Assembly: GCF_027941775.1 (NCBI RefSeq)
Contig: NZ_CP115917.1
Location: 1,116,001-1,180,000, forward strand
Direction of reading: 5' to 3'
Length of the DNA: 64,000 nucleotides
Origin: Tenacibaculum pacificus
Lineage (GTDB): Bacteria; Bacteroidota; Bacteroidia; Flavobacteriales; Flavobacteriaceae
The notes under the pieces are model-generated. The model ran no database searches. It was not told the DNA's origin and saw only the letters and a list, made by a program, of their open reading frames with translations. The first letter of the stretch is position 1, and every line of letters begins with the position of its first letter. This document shows, piece by piece, positions 36,672-45,549 of this stretch. The position numbers were made by a program, and so were the translations under genes.

Positions 36672-38000
36672 ATGTTTAATAATTTAAGTGAAAAGTTAGA
36701 TAAAGCGTTACATACGCTTAAAGGACACGGGAAAATTACAGAAGTTAATGTTGCTGAAACACTAAAAGAAGTTCGTAGAGCTTTATTAGATGCCGATGTT
36801 AACTTTAAAATTGCGAAAGACTTTACTAAAAGAGTACAACAAAAAGCCATAGGACAAGACGTATTAACAACGTTAAACCCAGGGCAATTAATGGTTAAAT
36901 TAGTTAAAGATGAATTGACTGATTTAATGGGTGGTGACACTGTTGGTATTAATTTAGGTGGTTCAATGAGTGTTATCCTAATGTCTGGTTTACAGGGGTC
37001 TGGTAAAACTACTTTTTCAGGAAAATTAGCGAACTTCTTAAAAACTAAAAAATCGAAAGAAGTATTATTAGTTGGTTGTGATGTTTATCGTCCTGCGGCT
37101 ATTAATCAGTTACAAGTTGTTGGAGAACAAATTGGTGTTGAAGTGTATGCGGAAGTAGACAATAAAAACCCAATTGAAATTTCTGAAAATGCAATTAAGC
37201 GTACAAAGGCAACGGGTAAAAATGTAGTTATTATTGATACTGCTGGTCGTTTAGCTGTTGATCAGGAAATGATGGATGAAATTTCAAACATTCATAAAGC
37301 TATAAATCCTCAAGAAACATTATTTGTTGTAGATTCTATGACAGGTCAAGATGCTGTAAATACGGCAAAGGCTTTTAATGATATTTTAAATTTTGACGGT
37401 GTTGTACTTACCAAATTAGATGGTGATACACGTGGTGGAGCTGCGTTATCTATTAAATCAGTTGTTAATAAACCTATTAAGTTTATTGGTACTGGTGAAA
37501 AGATGGATGCAATTGATATTTTTCACCCAGATCGTATGGCAGATCGTATTTTAGGAATGGGAGATGTTATCTCATTAGTAGAACGTGCCCAAGAACAATA
37601 CGATGAAGACGAAGCTAGAAAACTTCAGAAAAAAATTGCAAAAGATCAATTTGGTTTTGATGACTTTTTAAGTCAAATTCAACAAATCAAAAAGATGGGT
37701 AGCATGAAAGATTTAGTAGGAATGATTCCTGGTGCTGGTAAAGCCTTAAAAGATGTTGAAATTGATGAAGGTGCTTTTACAGGTATTGAAGCAATTATAC
37801 AATCGATGACTCCGTTTGAAAGAAGTAATCCTGCTTCTATTGATGCAAATCGTAAAAAACGAATTGCAAAAGGTTCTGGTACATCAATACAAGAAATTAA
37901 TCAGTTGATGAAGCAATTCAATCAAATGAGTAAAATGATGAAGATGATGCAAGGCGGTGGCGGAAAAAAAATGATGCAAATGATGCAAAACATGAAATAG
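36672..38000 (+). CDS. ffh: Signal recognition particle protein Ffh
   Basis: GTPase that binds 4.5S RNA and signal sequences and delivers ribosomes to FtsY. From the ATG at 36672 the protein starts MFNNLSEKLDKALHTLKGHG, the usual Ffh N-terminus, and is 442 residues; four residues more if 36660 is used. G-domain motifs are MSGLQGSGKTTFSGKLA (about 105), VGCDVYRPAAINQL, DTAGRLAVDQEMM, TKLDGDTRGGAALS and FIGTGEKMDAIDIFHPDRMA. The methionine-rich M domain ends in KMMKMMQGGGGKKMMQMMQ. Complete, monocistronic, with a hairpin terminator behind it. Confidence 0.97.
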   Translation: MFNNLSEKLDKALHTLKGHGKITEVNVAETLKEVRRALLDADVNFKIAKDFTKRVQQKAIGQDVLTTLNPGQLMVKLVKDELTDLMGGDTVGINLGGSMSVILMSGLQGSGKTTFSGKLANFLKTKKSKEVLLVGCDVYRPAAINQLQVVGEQIGVEVYAEVDNKNPIEISENAIKRTKATGKNVVIIDTAGRLAVDQEMMDEISNIHKAINPQETLFVVDSMTGQDAVNTAKAFNDILNFDGVVLTKLDGDTRGGAALSIKSVVNKPIKFIGTGEKMDAIDIFHPDRMADRILGMGDVISLVERAQEQYDEDEARKLQKKIAKDQFGFDDFLSQIQQIKKMGSMKDLVGMIPGAGKALKDVEIDEGAFTGIEAIIQSMTPFERSNPASIDANRKKRIAKGSGTSIQEINQLMKQFNQMSKMMKMMQGGGGKKMMQMMQNMK

Positions 38001-38004
38001 CAAC

Positions 38005-38030
38005 AAAGAGAAGCTTTTGCTTCTCTTTTT
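38005..38030 (+). terminator. ffh terminator
   Basis: AAAGAGAAGC-TTTT-GCTTCTCTTT plus T-run, beginning four bases after the ffh stop. Confidence 0.88.
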
Positions 38031-38066
38031 CTTTACATATAATTATTAACAACAACACAGTACAAA

Positions 38067-38945
38067 ATGATTTTACTAGACGGTAAAAAAACATCAGCAG
38101 ATATTAAAGAAGAAATTGCTATTGATGTATTAGATTTAAAAAATCAGGATAAAAAAACACCTCATTTAGCAGCTGTTATAGTTGGTAATGATGGTGCAAG
38201 TTTAACCTACGTTAATGCAAAAGTAAAAGCTTGTGATAGAGTAGGTTTTGAATCATCTTTAATTAGATTGCCTGAAAGTACCACTGAAAAAGAATTATTA
38301 AATGAAATAGCTATATTAAACATTGATAATGATATTGATGGTTTTATAGTACAATTACCTTTACCTAGTCATATTAATGAACAAAAGGTTTTAATGGCAA
38401 TAAACCCAGACAAAGATGTTGATGGTTTTCATCCAATGAATGTTGGTAAAATGGCTTTAAATTTACCTACTTTTATTTCGGCAACACCTTACGGAATTTT
38501 AGAATTATTAGATCGTTACAAAGTAGAAACTTCTGGTAAACACGTAGTTGTTATTGGTCGTAGCCATATTGTAGGTAGCCCAATGAGTATTTTATTAGGA
38601 CAAAAAAGAAAAGTAGGTAATGCTACGGTAACTTTAACACATAGTAGAACTAAAAATTTAAAAGAAATTACCTTACAGGCTGATATTATTATCGCTGCAA
38701 TAGGAATTCCTGAATTTTTAAAAGCAGATATGGTTAAAGAAGATGTAACTGTTATTGATGTAGGTATTACTCGTATTGCCGATTCATCTAAGAAAAATGG
38801 TTTCCGTTTAGTTGGTGATGTTGATTTTAATGAAGTTGCTCCAAAATCAGCTTTTATAACACCTGTTCCGGGAGGAGTTGGTCCAATGACAATAGCAATG
38901 TTATTAAAAAATACATTATTAGCTTCTAAAAGAAATAATCAATAA
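38067..38945 (+). CDS. folD: Methylenetetrahydrofolate dehydrogenase / cyclohydrolase
   Basis: Bifunctional folate enzyme interconverting methylene-, methenyl- and formyl-THF. The 292-residue protein has [19 protein letters not shown] (catalytic Lys in the YVxxK motif), [46 protein letters not shown] (NADP site), TLTHSRTK and the C-terminal [21 protein letters not shown]. All family motifs are present. It stands alone between the ffh and folD terminators. Confidence 0.97.
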   Translation: MILLDGKKTSADIKEEIAIDVLDLKNQDKKTPHLAAVIVGNDGASLTYVNAKVKACDRVGFESSLIRLPESTTEKELLNEIAILNIDNDIDGFIVQLPLPSHINEQKVLMAINPDKDVDGFHPMNVGKMALNLPTFISATPYGILELLDRYKVETSGKHVVVIGRSHIVGSPMSILLGQKRKVGNATVTLTHSRTKNLKEITLQADIIIAAIGIPEFLKADMVKEDVTVIDVGITRIADSSKKNGFRLVGDVDFNEVAPKSAFITPVPGGVGPMTIAMLLKNTLLASKRNNQ

Positions 38946-38972
38946 TATTTTTTTAAAATATTACATATAGTA

Positions 38973-39007
38973 AAAATCACTTTACAAAAAATGTAAAGTG
39001 ATTTTTT
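38973..39007 (+). terminator. folD terminator
   Basis: AAAATCACTTTACA and TGTAAAGTGATTTT form a 14-bp stem around AAAAA, followed by TT. It lies 27 bases after the folD stop. Confidence 0.87.
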
Positions 39008-39079
39008 ATAAATAAAATACTTTTTTTAATAAAATGTAAACAGTACAAAATAAACATTTAAAATTTAAAGCAAAAAAAG

Positions 39080-39087
39080 TATATTTG
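39080..39087 (+). promoter_or_regulatory. -7 box of the ychF promoter
   Basis: TATATTTG matches TAnnTTTG and lies 28 bases before the ychF ATG. Confidence 0.6.
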
Positions 39088-39114
39088 TACGCAAATTTTC
39101 AATAAATAGATAGA

Positions 39115-40206
39115 ATGAAAGCAGGAATTGTAGGGTTACCAAATGTTGGAAAATCAACGTTATTTAATTGTTTATCAAATGCAAAAGCACAAAGTGCAAA
39201 CTTTCCTTTTTGTACTATTGAGCCAAATGTTGGTGTTGTAAATGTACCAGATAAAAGAATTCAGGTTCTAGAAGGTATGGTAAACCCTGAGAGAGTAATG
39301 CCTGCAACAGTTGAGATTGTTGATATTGCTGGTTTAGTTAAAGGGGCGAGTAAAGGTGAAGGATTAGGTAATCAGTTTTTAGCAAATATTAGAGAAACAG
39401 ACGCTATTATTCACGTATTACGTTGTTTTGACAATGATAATATTATTCATGTTGATGCTTCTGTAGATCCTATTAGAGATAAAGAAACTATCGATATTGA
39501 GTTACAATTAAAAGATTTAGAAACTGTTCAAAAACGTTTAGAGCGTGTAAAAAGAACGGCTAAAACTGGTAATAAAGAAGCTCAAATAGAATTAGAAATT
39601 TTATTAAAAGTTGAAGAAACTTTATTACAAGGTGTTTCAGTAAGAGCAATTGATTTTTCAGAAAAAGATCAAGAAATTGTTGATACATTACAATTTATTA
39701 CATCAAAACCTGTATTATATGTTTGTAATGTTGACGAAGGTGCGGCTGTAAACGGTAATGATTATGTTACTAAAGTAAGAGAAGCGGTAAAAGATGAAAA
39801 TGCAGAAGTGATTGTATTGGCGGTAGGTACTGAAGCTGATATTACTGAATTAGACGATTACGAAGAACGTGAAATGTTTTTAGCCGATATAGGTTTAACA
39901 GAAGCTGGTTCAGCTGTTTTAATTAGAGCTGCTTATAAATTATTAAACTTACAAACTTATTTTACCGTAGGTGTAAAAGAAGTAAGAGCTTGGACTATTA
40001 ATATTGGAGATACTGCACCACAAGCTGCTGGGGTTATTCATACCGATTTTGAAAAAGGATTTATTCGTGCTGAGGTAACAAAGTATGAAGATTATACTAC
40101 CTTAGGAGGTGAACAAAAAGTAAAAGAAGCAGGTAAATTAGGCGTAGAAGGAAAAGAATATATCGTACAAGATGGTGATATTATGAATTTCAGATTTAAC
40201 GTTTAA
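39115..40206 (+). CDS. ychF: Redox-regulated ribosome-binding ATPase YchF
   Basis: OBG-family P-loop protein that prefers ATP. The 363-residue sequence starts MKAGIVGLPNVGKSTLFNCL (P-loop), then ANFPFCTIEPNVGVVNVPD and VDIAGLVKGASKGEGLGNQFL (G3). YVCNVDE sits where NKxD would be, which is the hallmark of the YchF branch. A helical hairpin and a C-terminal TGS domain (LLNLQTYFTVGVKEVRAWTI; YIVQDGDIMNFRFNV) complete it. Length and ends match the family. Monocistronic, with its own promoter and palindromic repeat copy B behind it. Confidence 0.97.
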   Translation: MKAGIVGLPNVGKSTLFNCLSNAKAQSANFPFCTIEPNVGVVNVPDKRIQVLEGMVNPERVMPATVEIVDIAGLVKGASKGEGLGNQFLANIRETDAIIHVLRCFDNDNIIHVDASVDPIRDKETIDIELQLKDLETVQKRLERVKRTAKTGNKEAQIELEILLKVEETLLQGVSVRAIDFSEKDQEIVDTLQFITSKPVLYVCNVDEGAAVNGNDYVTKVREAVKDENAEVIVLAVGTEADITELDDYEEREMFLADIGLTEAGSAVLIRAAYKLLNLQTYFTVGVKEVRAWTINIGDTAPQAAGVIHTDFEKGFIRAEVTKYEDYTTLGGEQKVKEAGKLGVEGKEYIVQDGDIMNFRFNV

Positions 40207-40216
40207 TATATTTATT

Positions 40217-40306
40217 AGGGCGTTCGGGCGGGCTTTCACTACTCGCTTTTTTTATTTTTTAAGAAAAATAAAAAAGAGCTCAAACAAGCCGTTCAATCCC
40301 TAACGC
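40217..40306 (+). repeat. Palindromic intergenic repeat, copy B (divergent)
   Basis: It shares ACTCGCTTTTTTTATTTTTT, AAAAATAAAAAAGAGCTCAA and ACAAGC.GTTCAATC with copies A, C and D, but the outer arms differ (TTAGGG...CCCTAA). It lies just after the ychF stop. The inner T-rich hairpin could act as terminator. Confidence 0.75.
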
Positions 40307-40324
40307 AAAATAAAAAACAAAGCA

Positions 40325-40357
40325 AACGTTGTAGATTTTTCTACAGCGTTTTTTTGT
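40325..40357 (+). terminator. Hairpin with T-run before the DUF2461 gene
   Basis: AACGTTGTAGA-TTTT-TCTACAGCGTT (one G-U pair) followed by seven T. It probably ends the ychF transcript together with the repeat upstream. Confidence 0.75.
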
Positions 40358-40405
40358 ACCTTTCAATTAATTATCAAACTAAATTATCAAGAATAAAAAA
40401 TACTG

Positions 40406-41080
40406 ATGCAAGTAGAAAAATCAACACTTCAATTTTTAAAAGCCTTAAAAGAAAATAATAATCGTGAGTGGTTTACTGAGCAAAAAACAACTTTTGTTGA
40501 GGTTCAAAATAAAGCCAAAGATTTTTATGGACATATAAGAGCCGATTTAGAATTAGATGATAGTATTGATAAATTTAAGTTGTTTCGTATTTATAGAGAT
40601 GTTCGTTTTTCGAAAGATAAAACGCCATATCAACCACATTTTGCGGGTTCATTTTCTCGAAAAGGAAATCATTTAAGAGGCGGTTATTATTTAAGAATTC
40701 GTCCAGGAGGCGAAAGTTTTTTAGCAGGTGGTTTTTGGGAACCAAATAAAGAAGATTTACTTCGTATTAGAAAAGAAATTGAAATGGATGCTTCTGAATT
40801 TAGAGCTATTTTAAATAATCCTGAGTTTGTTAAAAATTTTGGAAATAAATTTGAAGGTGCTGAATTAAAATCTGCACCAAGAGGATTTGATAAAAATCAT
40901 CCTGATATAGATTTATTACGAAAAAAAGGATTTATAGCTGTTCGTAATTTTACAGATAAAGAAGTATTATCTAAAGATTTTTTATCAGAAATAAATACAT
41001 CTTATAAAGCTTTACGACCTTTTTTTGATTTTATGAGTGAGATTTTAACCACCAATTTAAATGGCGAAAGTTTAATTTAA
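40406..41080 (+). CDS. DUF2461 family protein (TIGR02453)
   Basis: A 224-residue protein of a widespread uncharacterised family, recognised by FLKALKENNNREWFTEQKT at the start, KLFRIYRDVRFSKDKTPYQPH, GGYYLRIRPGGESFLAGGFW and APRGFDKNHPDIDLLRKKGF. No membrane segment or signal peptide is present. No function is established to my knowledge. The stop lies nine bases inside the 3' end of the convergent MATE gene, and no terminator separates them. Confidence 0.88.
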   Translation: MQVEKSTLQFLKALKENNNREWFTEQKTTFVEVQNKAKDFYGHIRADLELDDSIDKFKLFRIYRDVRFSKDKTPYQPHFAGSFSRKGNHLRGGYYLRIRPGGESFLAGGFWEPNKEDLLRIRKEIEMDASEFRAILNNPEFVKNFGNKFEGAELKSAPRGFDKNHPDIDLLRKKGFIAVRNFTDKEVLSKDFLSEINTSYKALRPFFDFMSEILTTNLNGESLI

Positions 41081-42409
41081 ACTACGCTTAATTTCTCTGT
41101 TTAAGTATAAAAAAGTAACTAAGGTTGCTAAAAAATCGGCAATAGGAAAAGACATCCAAACACCATCTATTCCATAAAATTTAGGTAAAATATAAACTAA
41201 CGGAATTAATAAAAAACCTTGTTTTAAAAGTGTTAGTAGTAATGCTGGCAATGCTTTTCCAGCTGCTTGAAAATAAGCCGAACCAATTAATTGTGTGGTA
41301 ATTACAGGAGTTGCTAAAAAAGCGATTATTAAAGCATCCGAAGTAAGATTTATAAGTTTTTTATCATTAGTAAAAAGTCCTATTAACTCCGAAGGAAATA
41401 CCATAATTATAATAAAAATAAATGTAGCGATTACTGTACCAAATAAAATTGCTGTTTTTATAGATTCTTTGACTCTTTTTGAATCATTTGCTCCGTAATT
41501 ATAACCTGCAATGGGTAAAAATCCCTGAGTAACTCCAAGTACAGGAAATAAGGCAAATAACATTATTCTATTTATAATTCCATAAACGGCAATAGATATT
41601 TCTCCACCATATTTAAATAATGTATAGTTTAATATGATAATTAAAATACTGATAGTTCCTTGTCTAATAATTGTAATTCCTCCGAGTGAAATAATTTCTT
41701 TTAAAATAGATAAATCAATTTGAAAATATTTCGGAATAATTTTTAAGTCGGTATTTTTTGATAAAAAGAACCATAAAATAAAAAGTCCACTTACTCCGTA
41801 TGAAATAGAAGTTGCTAATCCTGCTCCAAACATTCCTAAATTTAGAAATTTTATAAAAATAACATCTAATAAAATATTAGCTATTGCAGGTAATATCATT
41901 GTAAACATTGCGTAATTTGGTTTTCCAACAGCTCTAATAACAGGGTTTCCCATCATGGCAAAAGCTAAGAAAGGAACTCCCCAGATAATAACTCGAAAAT
42001 ATTCTGTAGCAGGAATTACAATACTTCCTTTTGCACCAAATAATTGTAAAATAGGAAAACAAAAAAAAGTTCCCATCCCAACAAATAATACAGACAAACC
42101 AACTGTTAAAGTAATTTGATTTCCAAGGACTTTAAAAGCTTTTGAAGTATTTCCTTTTCCTAATGATCTAGAAATGATAGAACTTCCTCCAATACCAATT
42201 CCCATTCCTATAGATGAAATTAAAAAAGCAATCGGTAAAACGACAGTAATAGCCGCAATAGCCATTACACTAATCCAACGACCAACAAAAATAGTATCAA
42301 CAATCATATTTAATGACATCACCAAAATTCCTATAGAAGCAGGTATTGCTTGTTTTAGTAATAGTTTACTTATTTTTTCGGCACCAAAATTGCTTGTTGT
42401 TTTATTCAT
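41072..42409 (-). CDS. MATE family efflux transporter
   Basis: A 445-residue inner-membrane protein with about twelve hydrophobic segments in two similar halves, as in Na+/H+-driven multidrug exporters. The first half begins LLKQAIPASIGILVMSLNMI then VDTIFVGRWISVMAIAA, and includes GIGGSSIISRSLGKGNTSKAF. The second half has IRQGTISILIIILNYTLFKYG and VLGVTQGFLPIAGYNYGAND, both typical of the family. Substrate cannot be predicted. It is transcribed divergently from the thioesterase gene and converges on DUF2461 with a 9-bp overlap. Confidence 0.93.
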   Translation of the reverse strand: MNKTTSNFGAEKISKLLLKQAIPASIGILVMSLNMIVDTIFVGRWISVMAIAAITVVLPIAFLISSIGMGIGIGGSSIISRSLGKGNTSKAFKVLGNQITLTVGLSVLFVGMGTFFCFPILQLFGAKGSIVIPATEYFRVIIWGVPFLAFAMMGNPVIRAVGKPNYAMFTMILPAIANILLDVIFIKFLNLGMFGAGLATSISYGVSGLFILWFFLSKNTDLKIIPKYFQIDLSILKEIISLGGITIIRQGTISILIIILNYTLFKYGGEISIAVYGIINRIMLFALFPVLGVTQGFLPIAGYNYGANDSKRVKESIKTAILFGTVIATFIFIIIMVFPSELIGLFTNDKKLINLTSDALIIAFLATPVITTQLIGSAYFQAAGKALPALLLTLLKQGFLLIPLVYILPKFYGIDGVWMSFPIADFLATLVTFLYLNREIKRSLN

Positions 42410-42498
42410 AGATTATTTTAAAGATCCGAATATCCGTAATATTATGTTATTGTAATAAAATCAGCGGTATATTTAAGTAATAATTAACATCATTCGTG

Positions 42499-42506
42499 TA
42501 ATTTTG
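42499..42506 (+). promoter_or_regulatory. -7-like box next to the thioesterase start
   Basis: TAATTTTG fits TAnnTTTG but ends only four bases before the ATG. If used, the mRNA would be leaderless or the true start lies further in. Weak call. Confidence 0.3.
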
Positions 42507-42510
42507 TGGC

Positions 42511-42903
42511 ATGAATTTTTACGAAAAAAAATATATCGTTACACGTAGCGAAATTGACGAATACCAACATGTAAATAATGTGGTATATGTGCAATGGATG
42601 CAAGAAGTATCTACAGCACATTGGTTATTATTAATAAAAGATGTTCCTAAACCAGATTATGTTTGGTTTGTAATTCGACATGAAATAGATTATAAAAAAC
42701 AAGGAGTTTTAGGTGATGAAATAACAGTGAAAACATGGGTTGGTGAAACAGAAGGAATACGCTCTATTCGTCATTTTGAAATGCATAAAGGTTCGGATTT
42801 ATTAGTGAAATCACAAACATCTTTCTGCTTGTTAGATGCAGCGACACAAAAACCAAAAAGAATAACTAAAGAAGTAACAAACTTACTTTTAGGAAAAAAA
42901 TAA
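42511..42903 (+). CDS. Acyl-CoA thioesterase, hotdog fold
   Basis: A 130-residue single-domain hotdog protein of the 4-hydroxybenzoyl-CoA thioesterase/YbgC type. DEYQHVNNVVYVQWMQEVSTAHW carries the conserved Asp-x-x-x-His-x-Asn pattern in slightly altered form (DEYQHVNN), followed by VIRHEIDYKKQGVLGDEITVKT and RSIRHFEMHKGSDLLV. It hydrolyses acyl-CoA thioesters in the cytosol; the chain specificity is not readable. The next gene, a helicase, has its own -7 box in the short gap. Confidence 0.87.
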   Translation: MNFYEKKYIVTRSEIDEYQHVNNVVYVQWMQEVSTAHWLLLIKDVPKPDYVWFVIRHEIDYKKQGVLGDEITVKTWVGETEGIRSIRHFEMHKGSDLLVKSQTSFCLLDAATQKPKRITKEVTNLLLGKK

Positions 42904-42907
42904 GCAA

Positions 42908-42915
42908 TATATTTG
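42908..42915 (+). promoter_or_regulatory. -7 box of the DEAD-box helicase promoter
   Basis: TATATTTG in the 31-base gap, 20 bases before the helicase ATG. It matches TAnnTTTG. Confidence 0.55.
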
Positions 42916-42934
42916 CACATTATATATAGAAATA

Positions 42935-44053
42935 ATGACAACATTTACAGGGTTAGGAGTACAAAAAGAATATGTTCAAGGACTTAAGGAATTAGGAATT
43001 ACAAAACCTACCGAAGTACAAGAAACAGCAATACCTTATTTATTGCAAAATAATGCTGATTTTATTGGATTAGCACAAACAGGTACTGGTAAAACTGCTG
43101 CATATGGATTGCCTGTTTTACATAAAATAGATGCATCAAAAGATACTGTTCAAGCATTAATTTTATCGCCAACAAGAGAATTGGTTCAGCAAATAAAAAA
43201 ACAACTTTTTAAGTTTACCAAATATGTAGATGATAAAATTTTTATAGAAGCTGTTTACGGTGGAGAAAAAATTGATCGTCAAATAAATAATTTAAAAAGA
43301 ACAACGCACGTAATTGTTGCTACTCCAGGGCGTTTAATCGATTTAATAGAAAGAGGTGAAGTAAATTTAAAAGATATTCAAACTTTAGTACTTGATGAAG
43401 CAGATGAAATGCTAAGTATGGGGTTCAAATTAGATTTAAATCGTATTTTAAAATATACTTCAGGAACTAGAAAAACTTGGTTGTTTTCTGCAACAATGCC
43501 AGAAGAAATAAGAAATATTGTCAAAAAATATATGGATCCATCAGCAAAACAAGTTGAGGTGAATAAAAATACTTTGGTAAATGCAAATATTACACATCAG
43601 TTTATACAAACTACTATTCCTGAAAAAGTAGATGTAATTGTAAAGTTTTTAGAAAAAAGAGATGCTGAAAGAGGAATTATTTTTGCAAGAACTAAAGCAG
43701 GAGCTCAAAAAATAACCAGAGAATTAAAAGAAGAAGGTTTTTCTGTAGAAGCTTTAGAAGGAGACATGCAACAAAGAGATCGTGAGAAAGTAATGCGTGC
43801 TTTTAAAAATGAAAGTCTTCAAATTTTAGTTTCTACCGATGTTGCAGCAAGAGGTATTGATGTAAAAGGTTTAGGATTTGTAGTACATCATCAATTACCA
43901 GAGCAATTAGAATATTATACACACAGAAGTGGAAGAACTGCAAGAGCAGGTAAAAAAGGCGTTTCATTAGTATTAATTTTAAATAACGAAAAAAATAATA
44001 TTAAAGACGTTGAAAGAACATTACAAATAAAATTTTCAGAAATAAATATCTAA
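42935..44053 (+). CDS. DEAD-box RNA helicase, core only
   Basis: A compact 372-residue ATP-dependent RNA helicase with all core motifs and almost no C-terminal extension: the Q-motif region ITKPTEVQETAIPYLL, Walker A AQTGTGKTAAY, PTRELV, ATPGRL, DEAD (LVLDEADEMLSMGF), SAT (WLFSATMPEE), STDVAARGIDV and HRSGRTARAG. Family members remodel rRNA or mRNA structure, often in ribosome assembly or at low temperature. The specific target cannot be told without the usual C-terminal domain. The next gene begins immediately after its stop. Confidence 0.93.
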   Translation: MTTFTGLGVQKEYVQGLKELGITKPTEVQETAIPYLLQNNADFIGLAQTGTGKTAAYGLPVLHKIDASKDTVQALILSPTRELVQQIKKQLFKFTKYVDDKIFIEAVYGGEKIDRQINNLKRTTHVIVATPGRLIDLIERGEVNLKDIQTLVLDEADEMLSMGFKLDLNRILKYTSGTRKTWLFSATMPEEIRNIVKKYMDPSAKQVEVNKNTLVNANITHQFIQTTIPEKVDVIVKFLEKRDAERGIIFARTKAGAQKITRELKEEGFSVEALEGDMQQRDREKVMRAFKNESLQILVSTDVAARGIDVKGLGFVVHHQLPEQLEYYTHRSGRTARAGKKGVSLVLILNNEKNNIKDVERTLQIKFSEINI

Positions 44054-44680
44054 GTGAATATTATCTACGCCCTTGATATTGCAGGAACATTTGCATTTGC
44101 CATTAGTGGTGCATTAGTTGCAATTAAAAAAAAATTTGATGTATTTGGAGTTATTATTATTGCCTTTGTTACTGCCGTAGGTGGTGGTATGATACGAGAT
44201 GTTTTAATTAATGCACATCCTATAAATTGGATTAGTGATCTTAATTATATTTGGACAATTTTAACTGCTGTTGGTTTTACTTTTTTGTTCAGAAGTAAAA
44301 TAGCACCATTTCGTAAAACAATGTTTTTGTTTGATACAATTGGTATTAGTGTATTTACTTTGTTAGGCTTAGAAAAAGGCTTAGCTTATGATTTACATCC
44401 TTTTGTAGCGTTAATTATGGGAATGGTTTCGGCTGTTTTTGGTGGTGTACTTAGAGATGTACTTACTCGAAAAGTTCCTTTAATATTTAAAAAAGAAATT
44501 TATGCTTTGGCTTGTTTAGCAGGTGGAGTAGTGTATCTTATTTTAGCAGAATTTAATATAAATAAAGACCTTCAATTTGTAGTACCTACATTTGTTGTTT
44601 TTTTAATAAGGTCAATTGTTGTTAAATACAAGTTAGAATTACCAAAGATAAAAATTGATGCACTAGGTGAACGTAGTTAA
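44054..44680 (+). CDS. TRIC/UPF0126 family membrane channel
   Basis: A 208-residue polytopic membrane protein of two repeated UPF0126 units. Both contain the family signature: AISGALVAIKKKFDVFGVII with VTAVGGGMIRDVLI in the first, and GMVSAVFGGVLRDVLTRKVPLIF in the second. Prokaryotic TRIC proteins form trimeric cation channels; older names are YicG or YadS. It begins with GTG at 44054, directly after the helicase stop codon, so the two are probably co-translated although the functions appear unrelated. Confidence 0.9.
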   Translation: MNIIYALDIAGTFAFAISGALVAIKKKFDVFGVIIIAFVTAVGGGMIRDVLINAHPINWISDLNYIWTILTAVGFTFLFRSKIAPFRKTMFLFDTIGISVFTLLGLEKGLAYDLHPFVALIMGMVSAVFGGVLRDVLTRKVPLIFKKEIYALACLAGGVVYLILAEFNINKDLQFVVPTFVVFLIRSIVVKYKLELPKIKIDALGERS

Positions 44681-44726
44681 ATAAATATGAAAATAACGGA
44701 AATTGTAGCTTTAAAAAAATAAAAAA

Positions 44727-45380
44727 ATGAAAAAGGAAATTACTGTAGCACTTTTATTATCAATAGGATTATATAGTTTTTCACAAGATAAAAAATTACC
44801 AGCTGGTTGGGATATTGTTTCTTTAGATGATAAACCAGCTTATATGAACTTAATTACAGGAACTATTTCTAGAACATACCCTAGAAAACCTGCTCTAATA
44901 AAGCCTCTAGAAAAACAAAAATTTGATTCAACAATTACTCACACAGTAAAAAAAGGAGAAACATTAAGTGTGATTTCAAGAAAGTATGATTTGAAATTAT
45001 CAAGATTATATAGGTTAAATAGCATGACTAATTTTGATACATTAAAAATTGGTCAAGAAATTGTAATTGGATATGGGCAAAGTGAAGCAGAAAAAATTGC
45101 TTTTTTTAATAAGAAAACAAAAATTAATACTAAAAAACCTCAAACTCAAACCAAAGCTGTTTTAAATAAGCAATACGAAAAACGTTTTGCATTGATTGTT
45201 GAAAAAGATACTGATATTAAAAGTGAAAATAAAGTAACTAATAAATATCATATTGTAACAGAGAGTGAAACTTTATATGGTATTTCTGTACACTATAAAT
45301 TATCTATAGATAAATTGAAAATACTAAATAAGTTAAAGGATAATACTATATTTTTAGGGCAAAAATTAATAGTTAAATAA
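44727..45380 (+). CDS. Secreted LysM protein with WW-like N-terminal segment
   Basis: A 217-residue exported protein. Residues 1-20 are a signal peptide (ending GLYSFSQ). Residues about 25-52, LPAGWDIVSLDDKPAYMNLI and TGTISRTYP, resemble a WW domain in layout (LPxGW, Y-x-N, TG, P) although the second Trp is absent. Two LysM peptidoglycan-binding repeats follow: HTVKKGETLSVISRKYDLKL (about 72-115) and YHIVTESETLYGISVHYKLS (about 173-216). No catalytic domain is present, so it is probably a cell-wall-binding or scaffolding protein in the periplasm. Confidence 0.85.
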   Translation: MKKEITVALLLSIGLYSFSQDKKLPAGWDIVSLDDKPAYMNLITGTISRTYPRKPALIKPLEKQKFDSTITHTVKKGETLSVISRKYDLKLSRLYRLNSMTNFDTLKIGQEIVIGYGQSEAEKIAFFNKKTKINTKKPQTQTKAVLNKQYEKRFALIVEKDTDIKSENKVTNKYHIVTESETLYGISVHYKLSIDKLKILNKLKDNTIFLGQKLIVK

Positions 45381-45496
45381 GTGTCAAACAAAAAAAAACG
45401 TTAAACTCATTTTATTTTGTAACGATTAATAGTCAAAACCGTCATATATCATAGAATCATAATGTTTAGTGATTTTTTAGTTTTTAATAGTTGATA

Positions 45497-45532
45497 AAAA
45501 AAGCTCGGAATTTTTAAATTCCGAGCTTTTTA
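45497..45532. terminator. Bidirectional terminator between the LysM and RsmB-like genes
   Basis: AAAAAGCTCGGAATTT and AAATTCCGAGCTTTTT form a 16-bp stem with A and T tails for both directions. Confidence 0.88.
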
Positions 45533-45549
45533 ATTTCATTTAATAGTTA

